From the NCBI RefSeq assembly GCF_003324165.1, contig NW_025407836.1, positions 605,700-669,699 of the forward strand: a DNA stretch of 64,000 bases. Direction: 5' to 3'. The notes under the pieces are model-generated. The model was given only the letters and a program-made list of their open reading frames with translations, searched no databases and had not been told where the DNA came from. The position numbers and the translations under genes are program-made. The stretch comes from Naegleria lovaniensis. Its lineage: Eukaryota > Heterolobosea > Eutetramitea > Acrasida > Naegleriidae. Positions 9,440 to 20,948 of this stretch are shown piece after piece (position 1 is the first letter of the stretch; every line of letters starts with the position of its first letter).

Positions 9440-12400
9440 ATGAAGTTCCGAGTCTCATCGTCGTTACTTGTTTTCGCTCTCATCATCGTACTGACATTGA
9501 TTTTGGAAGAACAGCTGTTCTTGGGATATTCTCGAGCGTTATCTTCTCCCTATTTTCAAACTCAAACTATTCTTTCATGGGGTCGAAATGTGGATGGAGA
9601 AGCTGGATTTGGAAATTTATTGAAAAATTCATTCATGATGCCGACGTTGAATAATGATCTTGTGAATTATTTTATTTCGAATCAAGGAGGGACTTATAAT
9701 TTGGCATTGGAGATGCCTGTGGGTTCGGAAGTTCCAAAAGATGTCGCTTTGAATGTTCGACATGTGACAGCTGGTGCTGATTCTACAACATTTGTCATTG
9801 ATTTCAAAAATACGACATCGGATTTATTTATTTCACAACATGTTTTTTCATGTGGATATAATAAGGATGGAATTGCAGGAATTGGAGCTGTTCCTATCAT
9901 TGCTACAGATTTGACTTTGAATTATGCCTATACCAAAAATGGTAATTCTCAAAATCCACTCTTTGGAAAAAACATTTCTAGTATTGCCTGTGGTTATTCC
10001 ACTTGTCTTGCCTGCTCCGAAGATGGACTCACCTACATTCGACAAACAACCTTGACAGGTGGCAGTCCATGGACTCTCGTCACATTACCTTCATCCTTTC
10101 AAGATCCAGAAACACTTGAAACGATTACCAATGTGAAATGTTCACAAGTCGCACTCGGTGGTAAATTAGGCGATGAAACCAAGTTTGTCTTGACTCAGAA
10201 TGGTTTTGTTTTTTCATGGGGATCTTTTAATAAGGGAATTCGAGGACATGGTGTCGATGGCACGTTGGTATCCAATCCAACCTTAATTCCAACATTGAGA
10301 GGAATGTATCATGTTTCTTCAACGCCAGATTTTGCCGATAGTGGAATGAGTGCTGTGGCTGCATTTGTCAATGCTACTGGAGCGTATTTTATGGGATATA
10401 ACATTTATTCGTTTGGAACGAGTGTGGATTATCAAGTGTATAATTACCCAGTTTTTGTGTCTAGTTTGGATTATGTCACTTCTGGACCTATCCAATCGAT
10501 TCATTTTGGAACAAAACATGTATTGATTTTAACACAATATGGACATGTGTTTACAATGGGAGATAATGATGACCGACAAGTTCTACCAGAAGGAGGAAAT
10601 GGAAACATTCCAACGCCGACCAATCTGACCGTTCATTTTCCAAACTTGGTCTCAAAAATTGTGGAATGTTCTGTTTCGAATTTTGCATGTCTTTGCCAAA
10701 CTGAAAATGGAAATGTGTATACATGGGGAAATATTTATCAAGCTGGAATTACGAATAATAATGTTGTGAATTTGATGAACATTCCGAATGGATCGACGCC
10801 AAAAGCTGCAAAATTACTCTCTCAATACGGATTTGTTGTTACCGACAATGCTGTGTATTCCTTTGGATTTAATTTGAATGGACAACAATGTGTTTCAGAT
10901 TCAAAGGTGAGTATTCGATTGTGTGTGCATAATGATCGTAATGAATCCATGATCTCCCAAAATTGGTTTCCTTAATTACCTTATATTCATGAATGTTTCA
11001 TTTTGCCATTGTTGCGACTTGTGTGAACATTTATATAGATTATCAAAACACCTAGTGTAGTGGCCACTCCAACACAACCTGTTGCCAAACTTGTCACTGG
11101 TGATTCGTGTACGTTCGCCATCGAGCATACCATCGCCACAAGTATTGAACAAATTTATCTCTACGGAAACTGCAGCAACACGTTGGCATTGGCAGGTAGC
11201 TCTCCAAATCCAAATTTGATTTCATTTCCTTATTCAGCACTCTCTCTAGACAGTGTGGTAGGAACTGTTACTAATTTTCTTGATCTCTCTATTCATATGG
11301 GAGCTCATGTCATGGCTGTGAGTTTTGATGGAAATGCATTCTCATGGGGTAAAAACGACCGTTATCAATTAGGAAATAACATGTTTTATACGAGTACCAT
11401 TTCGAATAATTTAACATTATATTCAAGTGCTTTGGGTTTTGCTGTTTCACAAGTGGCGACTGGATTCGATCATTCTGTATTGTTACTTTCAGATGGAATG
11501 ACTCTGTACGGAGTTGGAGGAAATGCTGAAGGACAATTAAGTGGAATGTATTGGTATCAAGGAAATAATTTTGATGTTCAAAATTTGAGAGTTTTGAATG
11601 TCACTCATGTTGTGAATGCATCCAACAATGAATACATTACACAAGTTGTTGCTGGACATCGCGTGACATTTGTGTTAACGAATCATGGACGAGTGTTTGG
11701 AAGTGGAGACAACAAGAAGGGTCAAATTTCTTCCAATATTGGTTCGAGTAATTATTGGGATTTTGAACAAGTGAAAGGAGGAGTGATGGATACGAAACGA
11801 ATTCGAAAAATTGTATTGGGAACTCATTTGATTTTATTGGCTGATGATTTTACGGCCATGATTTTCAATCAGACAAGTTCACTCATTCCATTACCAAATT
11901 CAGAATTAATTATGGATGCATTTTCAAGTGAAACAAACACGTATTTCATCACTCAATCTGGAAATATCTATGGAATGGGTTCGAATATTTATTTTGAAAT
12001 TTCCAGCAAGTACAATTTGTCACAAATTTCAAAACCCGTTCTTGCCATCTCAAGATCCGAGTTAGGAGGAATGCCTTATATGGGATCCTGTGGAAAACAT
12101 CATGCTCGGTTGCAGTTGCTCTCGATTGGAGCTGTCATGGAGTTTCAGCATCGTTCTCCAATGTCTGTTCAGGAAATGGTCTCTGTCTCTCTCAAGACCA
12201 TTGTCTCTGTAAGCCAAATATTTTCGGACAAAATTGTGACATTTTCCAATGCAATGGTATCTTGTCCAATTCATCCAATGCACCATTCGCATGTTCTGGA
12301 AATGGTATTTGTAATGCCAATGGGACTTGTTCATGTTTTTCACAATATTTTGGTGTGAATTGTGAAAATTTTCAATGTTTTGGAAAATGGAACAATGACA

Positions 12401-12609
12401 CTGTGAATGTGTGTCAAGGAAGAGGAAATTGTGTAGCACCTGATACCTGTCAGTGTCATTCAGCATTGGGATTCTATGGAAATGAGTGTCAATACAAGTC
12501 ATGTTTTGATACCATTGCCAATGAAGAAGCATTGGTGCCATTCGCTTCAAAACGAAGAATCTCGTTGAAAACTCAATTTTGTACGAAAATGAACATCCAT
12601 GTCATGTAA
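9440..12609 (+). CDS. Secreted RCC1-repeat protein with EGF-like modules (one frame break)
   Basis: Exon 1 (9440-10906) and exon 2 (from 11039) flank a GT-AG intron. The N-terminus has a strong signal peptide (SSLLVFALIIVLTLIL), so the product is secreted or luminal. RCC1-type beta-propeller units recur, with ILSWGRNVDGEAGFGN, VFSWGSFNKGIRGHG, VYTWGNIYQAG, AFSWGKNDRYQLGNN and VFGSGDNKKGQIS. After about 12100 the frame changes by -1. In the new frame EGF-like cysteine patterns appear: CSGNGLCLSQDHCLCKPN, then CSGNGICNANGTCSCF and CQGRGNCVAPDTCQCH. Adding one base near 12104 joins them. Total length is then about 1,010 residues. The C-terminus beyond about 12500 is uncertain because other frames stay open to about 12780. 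It is probably an extracellular or membrane-associated adhesion-type protein; the ligand is unknown. Confidence 0.8.
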
Positions 12610-12828
12610 TTGTACGTATACTCGAATATTCGGAGCTTTCCGAATGATGATCATAAAGAGTTGTTCCCTCTTTGCGCGATTTACAGAAAAAAAATACAAC
12701 ACAACATTCCTGGCACTTGTTGATTCTACTTTCGGAAGTGGTGGTTATACAAAATTAGCGGTTATCATCATTGCAAATTATTAGATTATCGGAATAGTAT
12801 TATTCTACGTAGATATAACAATTCTAAT

Positions 12829-13812
12829 ATGGTTGAAATTACTGAAGAATTGCTTCGGAAAAGAAGCGAACACAATGAAGGGCAATTATCCACTCTTAAA
12901 GAAATTACATTGCATCAATTTGATATTGAGGAAATTAATGAAGTATTGGGAGTCTTTTGCCGAGAATTACAAATTTTGTATTTACAAAACAATTTGATTG
13001 GGACTATCAAAAATTTGCATCATTTGAAAGATCTGAGATATCTCAATATGGCTGTCAATAATTTAACAAGAGTAGAGGGATTGGAATCGAATGAACATTT
13101 AGAAAAATTGGATCTGACTGCAAACTTTGTTTGGGATTTGCTGAGTGTGGAACGATTGAAATGCAATTACAATTTAAAAGAATTACACTTGTTGGGTAAT
13201 CCTTGCACGAAATATGAAAACTATAGATTGTTTGTGATTGGTACTTTGCCTCATTTGCAAATTCTCGACGGAGATAAGGTTTCCAAAAGCGAGAAAATTC
13301 TTGCTGAACAATTACTTGCTCAAATTCGAATCTCCATCCAAGAAGAACAACAACGAGTCAATGTGACCGAGTTAATGAAAGCGATCGAGCAACGAAATGA
13401 AGACAAGAAGGAAATTGCAAACTCCAAAAACGAACGAGAGAAGGCACAAGAAAAGAATATCGATGGTATTGGCGAAGTAGATCGATTGGGTTCTTTGTCT
13501 AGTGGTCCCAAACTCACACCAGAACAAGAAATTGAAAAGTATGGAAAAGTCATGCAAAAGAATGAAGGAAAATGGCAATTCAAATTCTTTGAAGAAAAAG
13601 GCCACTATGTGTTAGACATCCCAGCAGGAAAGTACATGTCACTCAGCTACGTCGATATTGATGTTCAGCCCACTTGGGTTCGTGTCACCATTAAGGGGAA
13701 AGTACTGCAATTGAGATTTGACAAGGAAGTGTCATCATCCAAAGCTTCAGCTCAACGATCGACGGTGACTGGAAATATTGTCATTCGGGTGCCCATTTCA
13801 AACAATCCATAA
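12829..13812 (+). CDS. DNAAF11: Dynein axonemal assembly factor 11 (LRRC6/tilB family)
   Basis: A cytoplasmic factor that pre-assembles axonemal dynein arms for motile flagella. The 327-residue product starts MVEITEELLRKRSEHN, matching the conserved N-terminus of LRRC6, followed by about four to five LRRs of the SDS22-like class (LQILYLQNNLIGTIKNLHHL, LRYLNMAVNNLTRVEGLE, LKELHLLGNPC). The LRR cap reads LPHLQILDGDKV. A charged coiled-coil segment follows (about residues 165-245) and then a CS/p23-like domain (WQFKFFEEKGHYVLDIPAG to IVIRVPI) for chaperone contact. Human LRRC6 is longer (about 466 aa), with the extra length in the disordered C-terminus. No introns. Its presence means the organism builds flagella at some stage. 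Confidence 0.9.
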   Translation: MVEITEELLRKRSEHNEGQLSTLKEITLHQFDIEEINEVLGVFCRELQILYLQNNLIGTIKNLHHLKDLRYLNMAVNNLTRVEGLESNEHLEKLDLTANFVWDLLSVERLKCNYNLKELHLLGNPCTKYENYRLFVIGTLPHLQILDGDKVSKSEKILAEQLLAQIRISIQEEQQRVNVTELMKAIEQRNEDKKEIANSKNEREKAQEKNIDGIGEVDRLGSLSSGPKLTPEQEIEKYGKVMQKNEGKWQFKFFEEKGHYVLDIPAGKYMSLSYVDIDVQPTWVRVTIKGKVLQLRFDKEVSSSKASAQRSTVTGNIVIRVPISNNP

Positions 13813-13867
13813 TACTTTTTAATTTATTGTAAAATTTATAAATCGTGCTATAATCAACTCAAAAAAA

Positions 13868-15495
13868 ATGAGTAAATTCCGATTGATGAAATTTGGCACT
13901 CGTCTTCTCGATCTCGGTACGTCTTGGCGTATTTTTCGAATTTGGCTGAAAATATTGTCCATATGAAAATGTTGTCATGTTTTAAAATTTCGATGATGAT
14001 TCATTCTTTCACATTTCAAAAATAATTTTGTAAAAATCTGAATTTTGTTCACACAGAGACCACATTGTTATGCGGACAAACATTCACATGGAAACATTTC
14101 AAAACATCACATTCATCTTCCTTTGTCGGAGTTCTTGGAAATCACGTGTTGGAATTGACAACCAAGCCAAGTGCTCATCTCATATTTCACAGCAACAACA
14201 ACAACTCGGATGAAAATAATACAAAATTAAAATTGGAAGATATGAATATAAATGTAAATGGTGCATCGACTTGTTCGAGTGTTGGCTCTTCTTCCTCGAA
14301 TGATCATTCAGAAACAGATCAGCATGTTTATTATAGAAAATTATTTCCAATGAACCATTCTGAACCATTCAATGAAACACAAGATGAAACTTCTCTTCAT
14401 GCAGAAATTGAGCAATTAATGGATGAATTTTTCCATTTCCAAACGTATGACATTGATGCCTTACATGAAACTTTTGCAACATGCGATCCAAAATTATTTG
14501 GAAAAATTGTCAAGTATTATCAAGGATGGAGATTATTGAAATTGGAACCAATTGAAACTCTGTTTTCGTTTATTTGCAGTTCCAATAATAACGTTGCGAG
14601 AATTACGAAAATGGTTCAATCGTTATGTGAAGATTATGGAACGTATTTGGGTCAATTCAGTATTGACGAAGGAAAAACAACATTTCCAATGTATAAATTC
14701 CCAACATTGAACCAATTAGAGAGCTGTACAGAACAGGCGTTAAAGTAGGTATTAATTTTGAAATTTTGAAAGAAATTTGATGTTAAATTTTTGTTACACT
14801 TGTTTTGGAACATTGATCTTTGGATCATGAAAATTGTTAACATCATTAGAGACAAAAATTTTGGATATCGAGCGAAATACATCATTCAAACCATTCAAAA
14901 GTTAAAGAAAAAACCAGAAAATTATCTTGTTTCATTGCAAAATAAGGAACTATATCCCACCACTCACAGCGTTTTGGACGAATTGAAGCAATTTTCTGGA
15001 GTGGGAATGAAAGTGGCTTCCTGTATTGCATTATATTGTTGCAATCGATTTGATTGTGTTCCAACCGATGTTCACATTCTAAGAATTGCCCGAAATTGTT
15101 ATCCATCCATGAAGAAGTGTGTTCAAGAAAAGAAAACTCTCTCTGAAAAGGATGTGAAATTGGTCATGAAAGAATTTGTGAATATCTTTGGAGAATATGC
15201 TGGTCTTGCTCAAATGATTCTTTATGGAAGTCAATTATCTGCATTTAAGGAAAGAATTCCACAAGATGTGAGAACAAGTCTATTTTCTGACGGAAACAAG
15301 AAGAGATTGAAAAAAACGGAAAGTAGTGACGAAGAGGAGGACGAGGACGAACAGGATTCAGAAAACACTTCTGACCAAGATTCATCCAAAGATTCAGCCT
15401 CTTCAGAACGAGTGGAGAAAACTGAATTGGAAGAGCAAGAACAAGCTCCCAAAAAGAGAAAAGTGGTCCAATCAAGAAAGGCAACACGCAAGTAA
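13868..15495 (+). CDS. OGG1: 8-oxoguanine DNA glycosylase/AP lyase
   Basis: Excises 8-oxoguanine opposite cytosine in base excision repair; nuclear and possibly mitochondrial. Three exons: 13868-13916, 14057-14744, 14850-15495, with GT-AG introns that keep frame. The product is about 460 residues. The N-terminal OGG_N domain begins with LETTLLCGQTFTWKHF. The HhH-GPD core includes LFSFICSSNNNVARI and FSGVGMKVASC, with the predicted Schiff-base lysine K300, then VPTDVHIL with catalytic D319. The 19-residue spacing equals that of human K249 and D268. Low-complexity Asn/Ser inserts interrupt the N-terminal domain. The C-terminus is an acidic serine-rich tail (about residues 400-440) followed by a basic stretch (PKKRKVV), a good nuclear localisation signal. 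Confidence 0.93.
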
Positions 15496-15704
15496 TGTTT
15501 CAAGTGTTACTTGTTGACATCATCTTTTTGTTCTCTTGTCAAAAGACCTCTCCCTTTGGATCCTGCTTACAATTCCAAAGAGCAAACGAAAATTCTTCAA
15601 AAAAAATTCTTGATGCAAAGTTCATAAATTCACCTCCGACGACTCATCCTTCTTCTTTTCTTTCATCATCAAATATACATTCAAAATATTTACAAACATT
15701 GTGA

Positions 15705-17527
15705 ATGACATCAACACTGCCAGAAGTGGTGCAAGAATTTAGCACTGCTTTGCAGACGGATTTGCAAACCAATGATAGGATGCAAATTGATATGCTCACA
15801 GAAATTGCCAATGATAATATTGAATATTGTAGGGATATTGCAAAAGTATTGTGTACAAGAATTAATATTGTATGTAGTGTTAGAATAGTATGAACATGTT
15901 GGATGAAAGATAATTAATCATCAAATATAATTAATGATTTGACCAATTTGATGAATATTAATATATTCTTGAATCGGACAAACAACAAAATAATATTGTT
16001 ATTACACAATGATGATGAACACAAATGATCCTCTTTCATTACATAATTTTTAATCATGATCATATTCTGTTGAAACGCGCATGATGATTGTTTGCAATGG
16101 TTATACACTGTATTATTAAAAACACAACAATCGTAGGCTCCTGCCCCTCAGAAAATCATCTCCTCTATCTTCTAGATTCCATTGCCAAACGAATTGGAAA
16201 ACAATACGTTGAAGAGTTTGGCAAACAAATTTCCGATGTCTTCTTCCGAGCATTCAAAGAGAATAAAGACGATCCCAAAATGAGAGCAAGTTATTTGAAG
16301 CTTTTGGGAACTTGGAATGAAGTATTCGGAGAGGAAAAAGTCAGAGAAATTCAAAACAGAATTCGAGGTTTGGAAGCCAGAACACCTGGTAGCACTGCAA
16401 TGGTCTCAGGTAAAACAACTACTAGTAATGCATTATCTGCCTCGGAACAAGAACTTTTAGTGAAATTAGCAGATGCACTCAAAAGAAATCCAGACTTGAT
16501 CAATGATCCTAAAACTGCTGCATTGTTCTCTCAGCTGACTGCCAAGTTGAGTGGTAGTACAACGTCATCTTCATCATGGATAAACGCTTCTGCAACAGCC
16601 ATGAATCCCTATGCTGCTTCAAATATTCCGTCATCCTTAAATCCCTATGCCACACCATCCCTTGGAGCAATGCTTGGACACAAACAACAACCTGTACAAA
16701 TGTATCCTGGTGGTCATTCCCTGACAACCACACCACAATCACTTGTTGGTTTGCCTTCCTCTTCTGCCTCCTCCTCCTCTCAGATGAATAAACCTACATC
16801 AACAACAAGTAAGGGTGTGCATCGTCTCTATGATGCGCTCTCTCATCAATGTATGAATTGTGGTGTGAGATTGGCCACACAAAAACAATTAAGCGAACAT
16901 TTGGATCTTCATTCCAAGACAACTCAATTCTTTAGAACGAATAAGGACTTGTCACGCAAGTGGTATTTGAGTGAAGATGAATGGATGACTGCACCCACTC
17001 TTCCCACAAGTGCTCTTCACTGTCCAGGCATCATTATATTTGCAGACTCTTTTTCTGGTTTGTTACACCATCGAGGTAAGGGCTCTGCATCATCAGCATC
17101 CTCGGCCTCTTCCTCCTCTCTTTCCACCAAACCCATTTCAGCACTTGATTTCTTCCAGACAGGTCCAAAAACTTCAACCACTGCAACTGGCACGTCAACC
17201 TCAATGAAAAATAACAACATAACAAAACAAGAAGATGTTGTTGCAAATACTGAACAAGATACATGTCCTATTTGTCACGAGGAACTCGACAAGTATTACA
17301 ATACAGAGACCAATGAATGGATGCTTCGAGGAGCTGTTTTTGACGAGTCCTCTCAACTCTATGTCCATAACTTTTGTGCTCCCTCTGCTGCTTCGTCTAA
17401 TTTATTGAAAAGAAAGACCATGATGGATGGTAGCGGTGAAGATGTTGCCTCGAGTGATGATGGTGGTAGCGATGGCAACACCTCATCATTCGAACCATCC
17501 TCTAAGAAAGTGAAACAAGAGCAATGA
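15705..17527 (+). CDS. PCF11: PCF11-like mRNA cleavage/polyadenylation factor (frame break at exon 2 start)
   Basis: A subunit of cleavage factor that couples 3'-end formation to RNA polymerase II termination. Exon 1 (15705 to about 15869) encodes the first half of the CTD-interacting domain (LPEVVQEFSTALQTDL, IDMLTEIANDNIEYC). Exon 2 starts at about 16137 and continues with YLLDSIAKRIGKQYVEEF. The predicted splice gives APAPQK in phase 0; the conserved LYLLDS then needs one more A in the AAAA run at 16152-16155. A donor inside exon 1 at 15853 would also restore frame but drops conserved residues. Downstream are a CxxC-type zinc finger (HQCMNCGVRLATQKQLSEH), RKWYLSEDEWM, and a second CPICHEELDKYYN finger, all characteristic of PCF11. 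Low-complexity Ser/Thr linkers separate them. About 520 residues. Confidence 0.88.
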
Positions 17528-17584
17528 ACCAATTCAATTGATTCGAATTTATTGGGTCCCATTCATATTTTACAAAGCAAAAAA

Positions 17585-18058
17585 ATGAGCCAAAAATCAG
17601 TGTCCGAACAAATCGAAGAGCAAAGGTAGAGTGTTCATACACCTTGAATAATGATGAGGATTCAATAGAAAATTCTTTGATATTAAAATCATTAAATTTT
17701 AAAACAAACACAAATATATTGGAAAAAACATGTTGCCAGTCAAATTCAAGAAATTATTCAAACTATTTTAATTGACCAAGAACAAATCGGTCAACTCCGA
17801 ACCAAGCACAAACAAGCTTCACAAGCAGAGCATTGTATTGAAAAGTTGCGTGAGGATGAAAAAATTTGGTCGTGCGGTTCTGGAGGATTCTTTCTTCAAA
17901 CCACGGTGAAAGAAATGCGAGAAATATTATCGAATGAAAAGGAAGTATGCAAAGTAGAACAAAAGGAGCTTGCAAAACATGTAGAGGAGAGTCAAAAATT
18001 ATTGCATTCTCTTGATCCATATGATTCCTATAAATTACAGCAGCAATATTTACAATAA
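17585..18058 (+). CDS. Prefoldin-beta-like protein, possibly PDRG1-type
   Basis: Two exons (17585-17625 and 17740-18058) joined through a GT-AG intron give 119 residues. The protein is almost entirely coiled coil around a short hairpin (KIWSCGSGGFFLQTTVKEM), the layout of prefoldin beta subunits and of PDRG1, whose hairpin reads similarly. Prefoldin-like proteins hold unfolded actin, tubulin or RNA polymerase subunits for CCT or R2TP. The gene starts 57 bases after PCF11, so the spacing is tight. Assignment to PDRG1 rather than another prefoldin-like subunit is tentative. Confidence 0.65.
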
Positions 18059-18164
18059 TAATGATAATATATAATTGTGGAGAATATGTTATTGAATTAG
18101 TGGAATGTCAATATATAATCTGTTGGGTGAATCATTGAAACTATCACATTATGATCCAGCTCGC

Positions 18165-19127
18165 TCAATCCTCTTGTAATAATTTAAATAATTCTTTGGT
18201 ATGCTTCTGAATGACATCATCGTCTTCACCTGTAACATGTGAAACTGTCAGTAAGATTAGTACGTAATAATTATTGGAGAACAGTTCAAGAAAATCAGCA
18301 AACCAAGTACGTATTTCAATTTAAATCATGGCTCATTCCATCACGAATATTGTCTCCATGAATTCACTATACTTACTCCAAAAATTTAAAGCAGCTAATT
18401 TCTTTCCACACTTAACTTCAGAAGCACACGCAATAATGGCACCGCTCAATAATTTAGGATTTTTTTGCTTTACCAAATACGACGCACTCAAATACAACAC
18501 ATCACACACTTGTTCTGCTGCTTTCATGAAAATTTTGCTCTCCAAATTCAGTCTTTCCGATGCCAAGTTCCAAAAACATGCCGCATACAATTCCACAAAT
18601 TCGAATACAGACACAAAATTAATTTCAAAATTGAGAGTCTCTAATATTTTCATCTCCAACTCATTGATATCTTTTTCGGTAAGATTGGCATTAGATTTTT
18701 GACGATGATGAACAATGTCGATTATAGATTTGGGTGCAATGGTGAAGGCCTCCACTCGTTTGACTTGTATCCGAATGCATACGAGAGTGAGCAATACTAA
18801 ATTTTCAGTTTCCTTACTACAGCAAATGCATCACCATTTGAACAAGTATTGGAATAAGCAACATTCTTACCTAATCTTGACATACTGGTAAATCATCATC
18901 AAAGCATTATATTTAACGGTAGGCCTTAAATCTGCTCTCAAAGAAATCTTCATTACAGCCTCTACGAGTGCTGGCTTCCGATGCAAAAACGAACAAAACT
19001 CATCCCACCATTCCATCTGCTCATTCCATTGCTTGAGCATTTCCTTCTCCATACTCAACATGGGCACATGATAAAAGCATGCAATTTCCATGATGATGAA
19101 TTCAGAATGAATTTTTTTTTGAAACAT
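18165..19127 (-). CDS. Cyclin-like protein
   Basis: Three exons (19127-18871, 18816-18377, 18229-18165), GT-AG introns, phases consistent, about 253 residues; an internal start at 19091 would give 241. The first cyclin fold includes MEWWDEFCSFLHRKPALVEA and YNALMMIYQYVKI. The region VCIRIQVKRVEAFTIAPKSI corresponds to the conserved helix pair. NELEMKILETLNFEINF matches the typical end of the first cyclin box (E..IL..L.F....). The second fold follows (KIFMKAAEQVCDVLYL, PKLLSGAIIACASE). It is likely a regulatory partner of a cyclin-dependent kinase; the class (mitotic, CycD-like or transcriptional) cannot be decided. It is divergent from the SRPRB gene. Confidence 0.75.
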
Positions 19128-19874
19128 TGAACTTGCCTTAAATTGTGCGACATTCATCATGATTGAAACTCGAATGATCATTGTCATGATGATGTGAATC
19201 ATATTTCTCAAAATTTGATATATATATCAAACTATTCTTAGACATTGATCGTCATATTTTCTCTTAGTTGATGAACATGTTTCACATTTTCATTGTATGA
19301 AGCATCTCAAATGTAGATATTCTCATTGCTGTGATCATGCAATCAGATCATCTGAATTGCATTCAAGATCTCATTGCAATCTGATGATCAACTTAACTCG
19401 GAATGCTCAGAAGCATACATGAAATCTGATCGTACATGATCGACTTGCAAATGTCATACTCGATGACAGTGAATCCAAGTCATCTTGATATGATTATAGA
19501 CAATGATATGAGAATAACTCTTGTTATAACCATGATGGATGGGGTGAAAAATATTTTGAAAAAAAACCAAAACCATAACTTGCAAATTCCGAAAAGAGTT
19601 CCCTAACCAAGTATGGAATTTTAAGCTTGAGTGAAAATGTGTGGTGTGGCCAAGGACATTCATGCTCCAAGTGGTCATCTTCCTCTTGCTTTGAACTGAT
19701 GACAAAACTAATCGTGTACTAGCATTCTGAACCCTACTTGTTGAGTAAAATTAGTGTGCTCCATTGACTGATCATTTATGAATCAAATCATTGCTTTTTT
19801 CTTGAATTTTCATTACACAATGACGTCATTCCAAAATTTCATCGCATCCATTTGTTTTGGAAACAGAAAAAAAA
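19128..19874. other. Divergent intergenic region between cyclin and SRPRB, with a short palindrome
   Basis: No coding frame of quality is visible. A near-perfect 22-nt inverted repeat lies at 19339-19360 (a CAGAT C ATCTG core with GCAAT/AATTGC arms), and a related copy of the motif follows around 19370-19390. The promoters of both flanking genes should lie here. The palindrome could bind a dimeric factor, but this is speculative. Confidence 0.4.
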
Positions 19875-20781
19875 ATGAATCTTCTCATCCTCGCGGCCAT
19901 TTTGCTGGTCATGGCAGTGGCTGGATTTGTGGTGGCCCGGATCTTGATGAAGAATATGGGCCTCCGTAGAGGAAATGCTTTGATGATTATCGGATTGAGT
20001 GATTCTGGGAAAACTTGTTTGTTTTATAAATTAAAAGATGGAAAAGTGGCTCGTACTCAAACGAGCGTGAAGGAGAATTATGGAAAGTTTGTTCCCAAGT
20101 TGATTCAAGGAATGGAGAAGGAAATTGAAGTGGTGGATATTCCGGGACATTCAAGAGTGAGACAACAGTTAATGAATCAATATTTGCCAATTACTAAAAA
20201 GATTATCTATGTGTTAGATGCTTCCGATTTTAATGCTTCAACCAATGCAGAGTAAGTATTGTACATTGATGAAAGAGTTGTTTATTTATATTTTGATGAT
20301 GGTTCAATTCATATTTTCAATTCATGAATTTTACAAATCTTGGTCTTTTTGTTTTATGTCTTCCATGCCGGATTAATTCAACAATATATTTTATTATATA
20401 TAATAATTAATTTCAATACCCAAATGTATCAGATTCTTGTACGATATTTTAACGAATAGAAAATTGATAGATCAATACAAGCCTGCAAGCTTGACCATAA
20501 TTTGTAATAAGGCAGATATTGCCTTCTATGTTAAAAATCACATGAAGAGAGAATTGGAAAAGGAGCTTACAACTATTCATAACACCAAGAAGCATCAACA
20601 TCAATCTATTGATGAAGACGCCACTACTGCTCCATATCCACTCATGGAATCTAAGGAATTTTCATTTGAAAGTTGGAGCACATTTAGAAATATTCCAATT
20701 AATTTCGAGTTTTGTTCAGTCACTAAGGAGAACGATGAAACCTTCATTAAGGTTATGGAAACGGTTGTGAGTGATTTGTAA
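19875..20781 (+). CDS. SRPRB: Signal recognition particle receptor subunit beta
   Basis: An ER-membrane small GTPase that anchors SRP receptor alpha for co-translational targeting. Exons 19875-20251 and 20433-20781 (GT-AG intron) encode 241 residues; human SRPRB is 271. One N-terminal TM (about residues 3-22) is followed by a GTPase domain: P-loop GLSDSGKT (40-47), G3 DIPGHSRVR, G4 CNKAD and a G5-like FCSVTKEND. The G3 motif has the IPGH form typical of this family rather than DTAGQ. The ATG at 19875 follows a run of A and yields the TM directly. A short charged insert (KKHKQ-like, residues about 185-205) sits between G4 and G5. Confidence 0.92.
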
Positions 20782-20948
20782 ACAAATCGGCAAAGGATTA
20801 ATCAGATGTGTCCGATGATCGCGTGCGGATAGAGTTATCTTTCACAACGTTATTCTCAATTTTTCCAACCCACCACTCCCCAACTTCTCCCAGTACAACA
20901 TTCTTTAAACAAATAATTTAATATTAAAAATTGTTACAATAATGTACA

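Noticed and set aside
12599-12784. Small frame after the RCC1-EGF gene
   Set aside because: Could be a C-terminal continuation by another frame shift, but there is no Cys pattern or TM segment to support it.
14652-15503. Minus-strand frames across OGG1 exon 3
   Set aside because: Serine-rich peptides are the complement of the acidic GAN-rich tail of OGG1.
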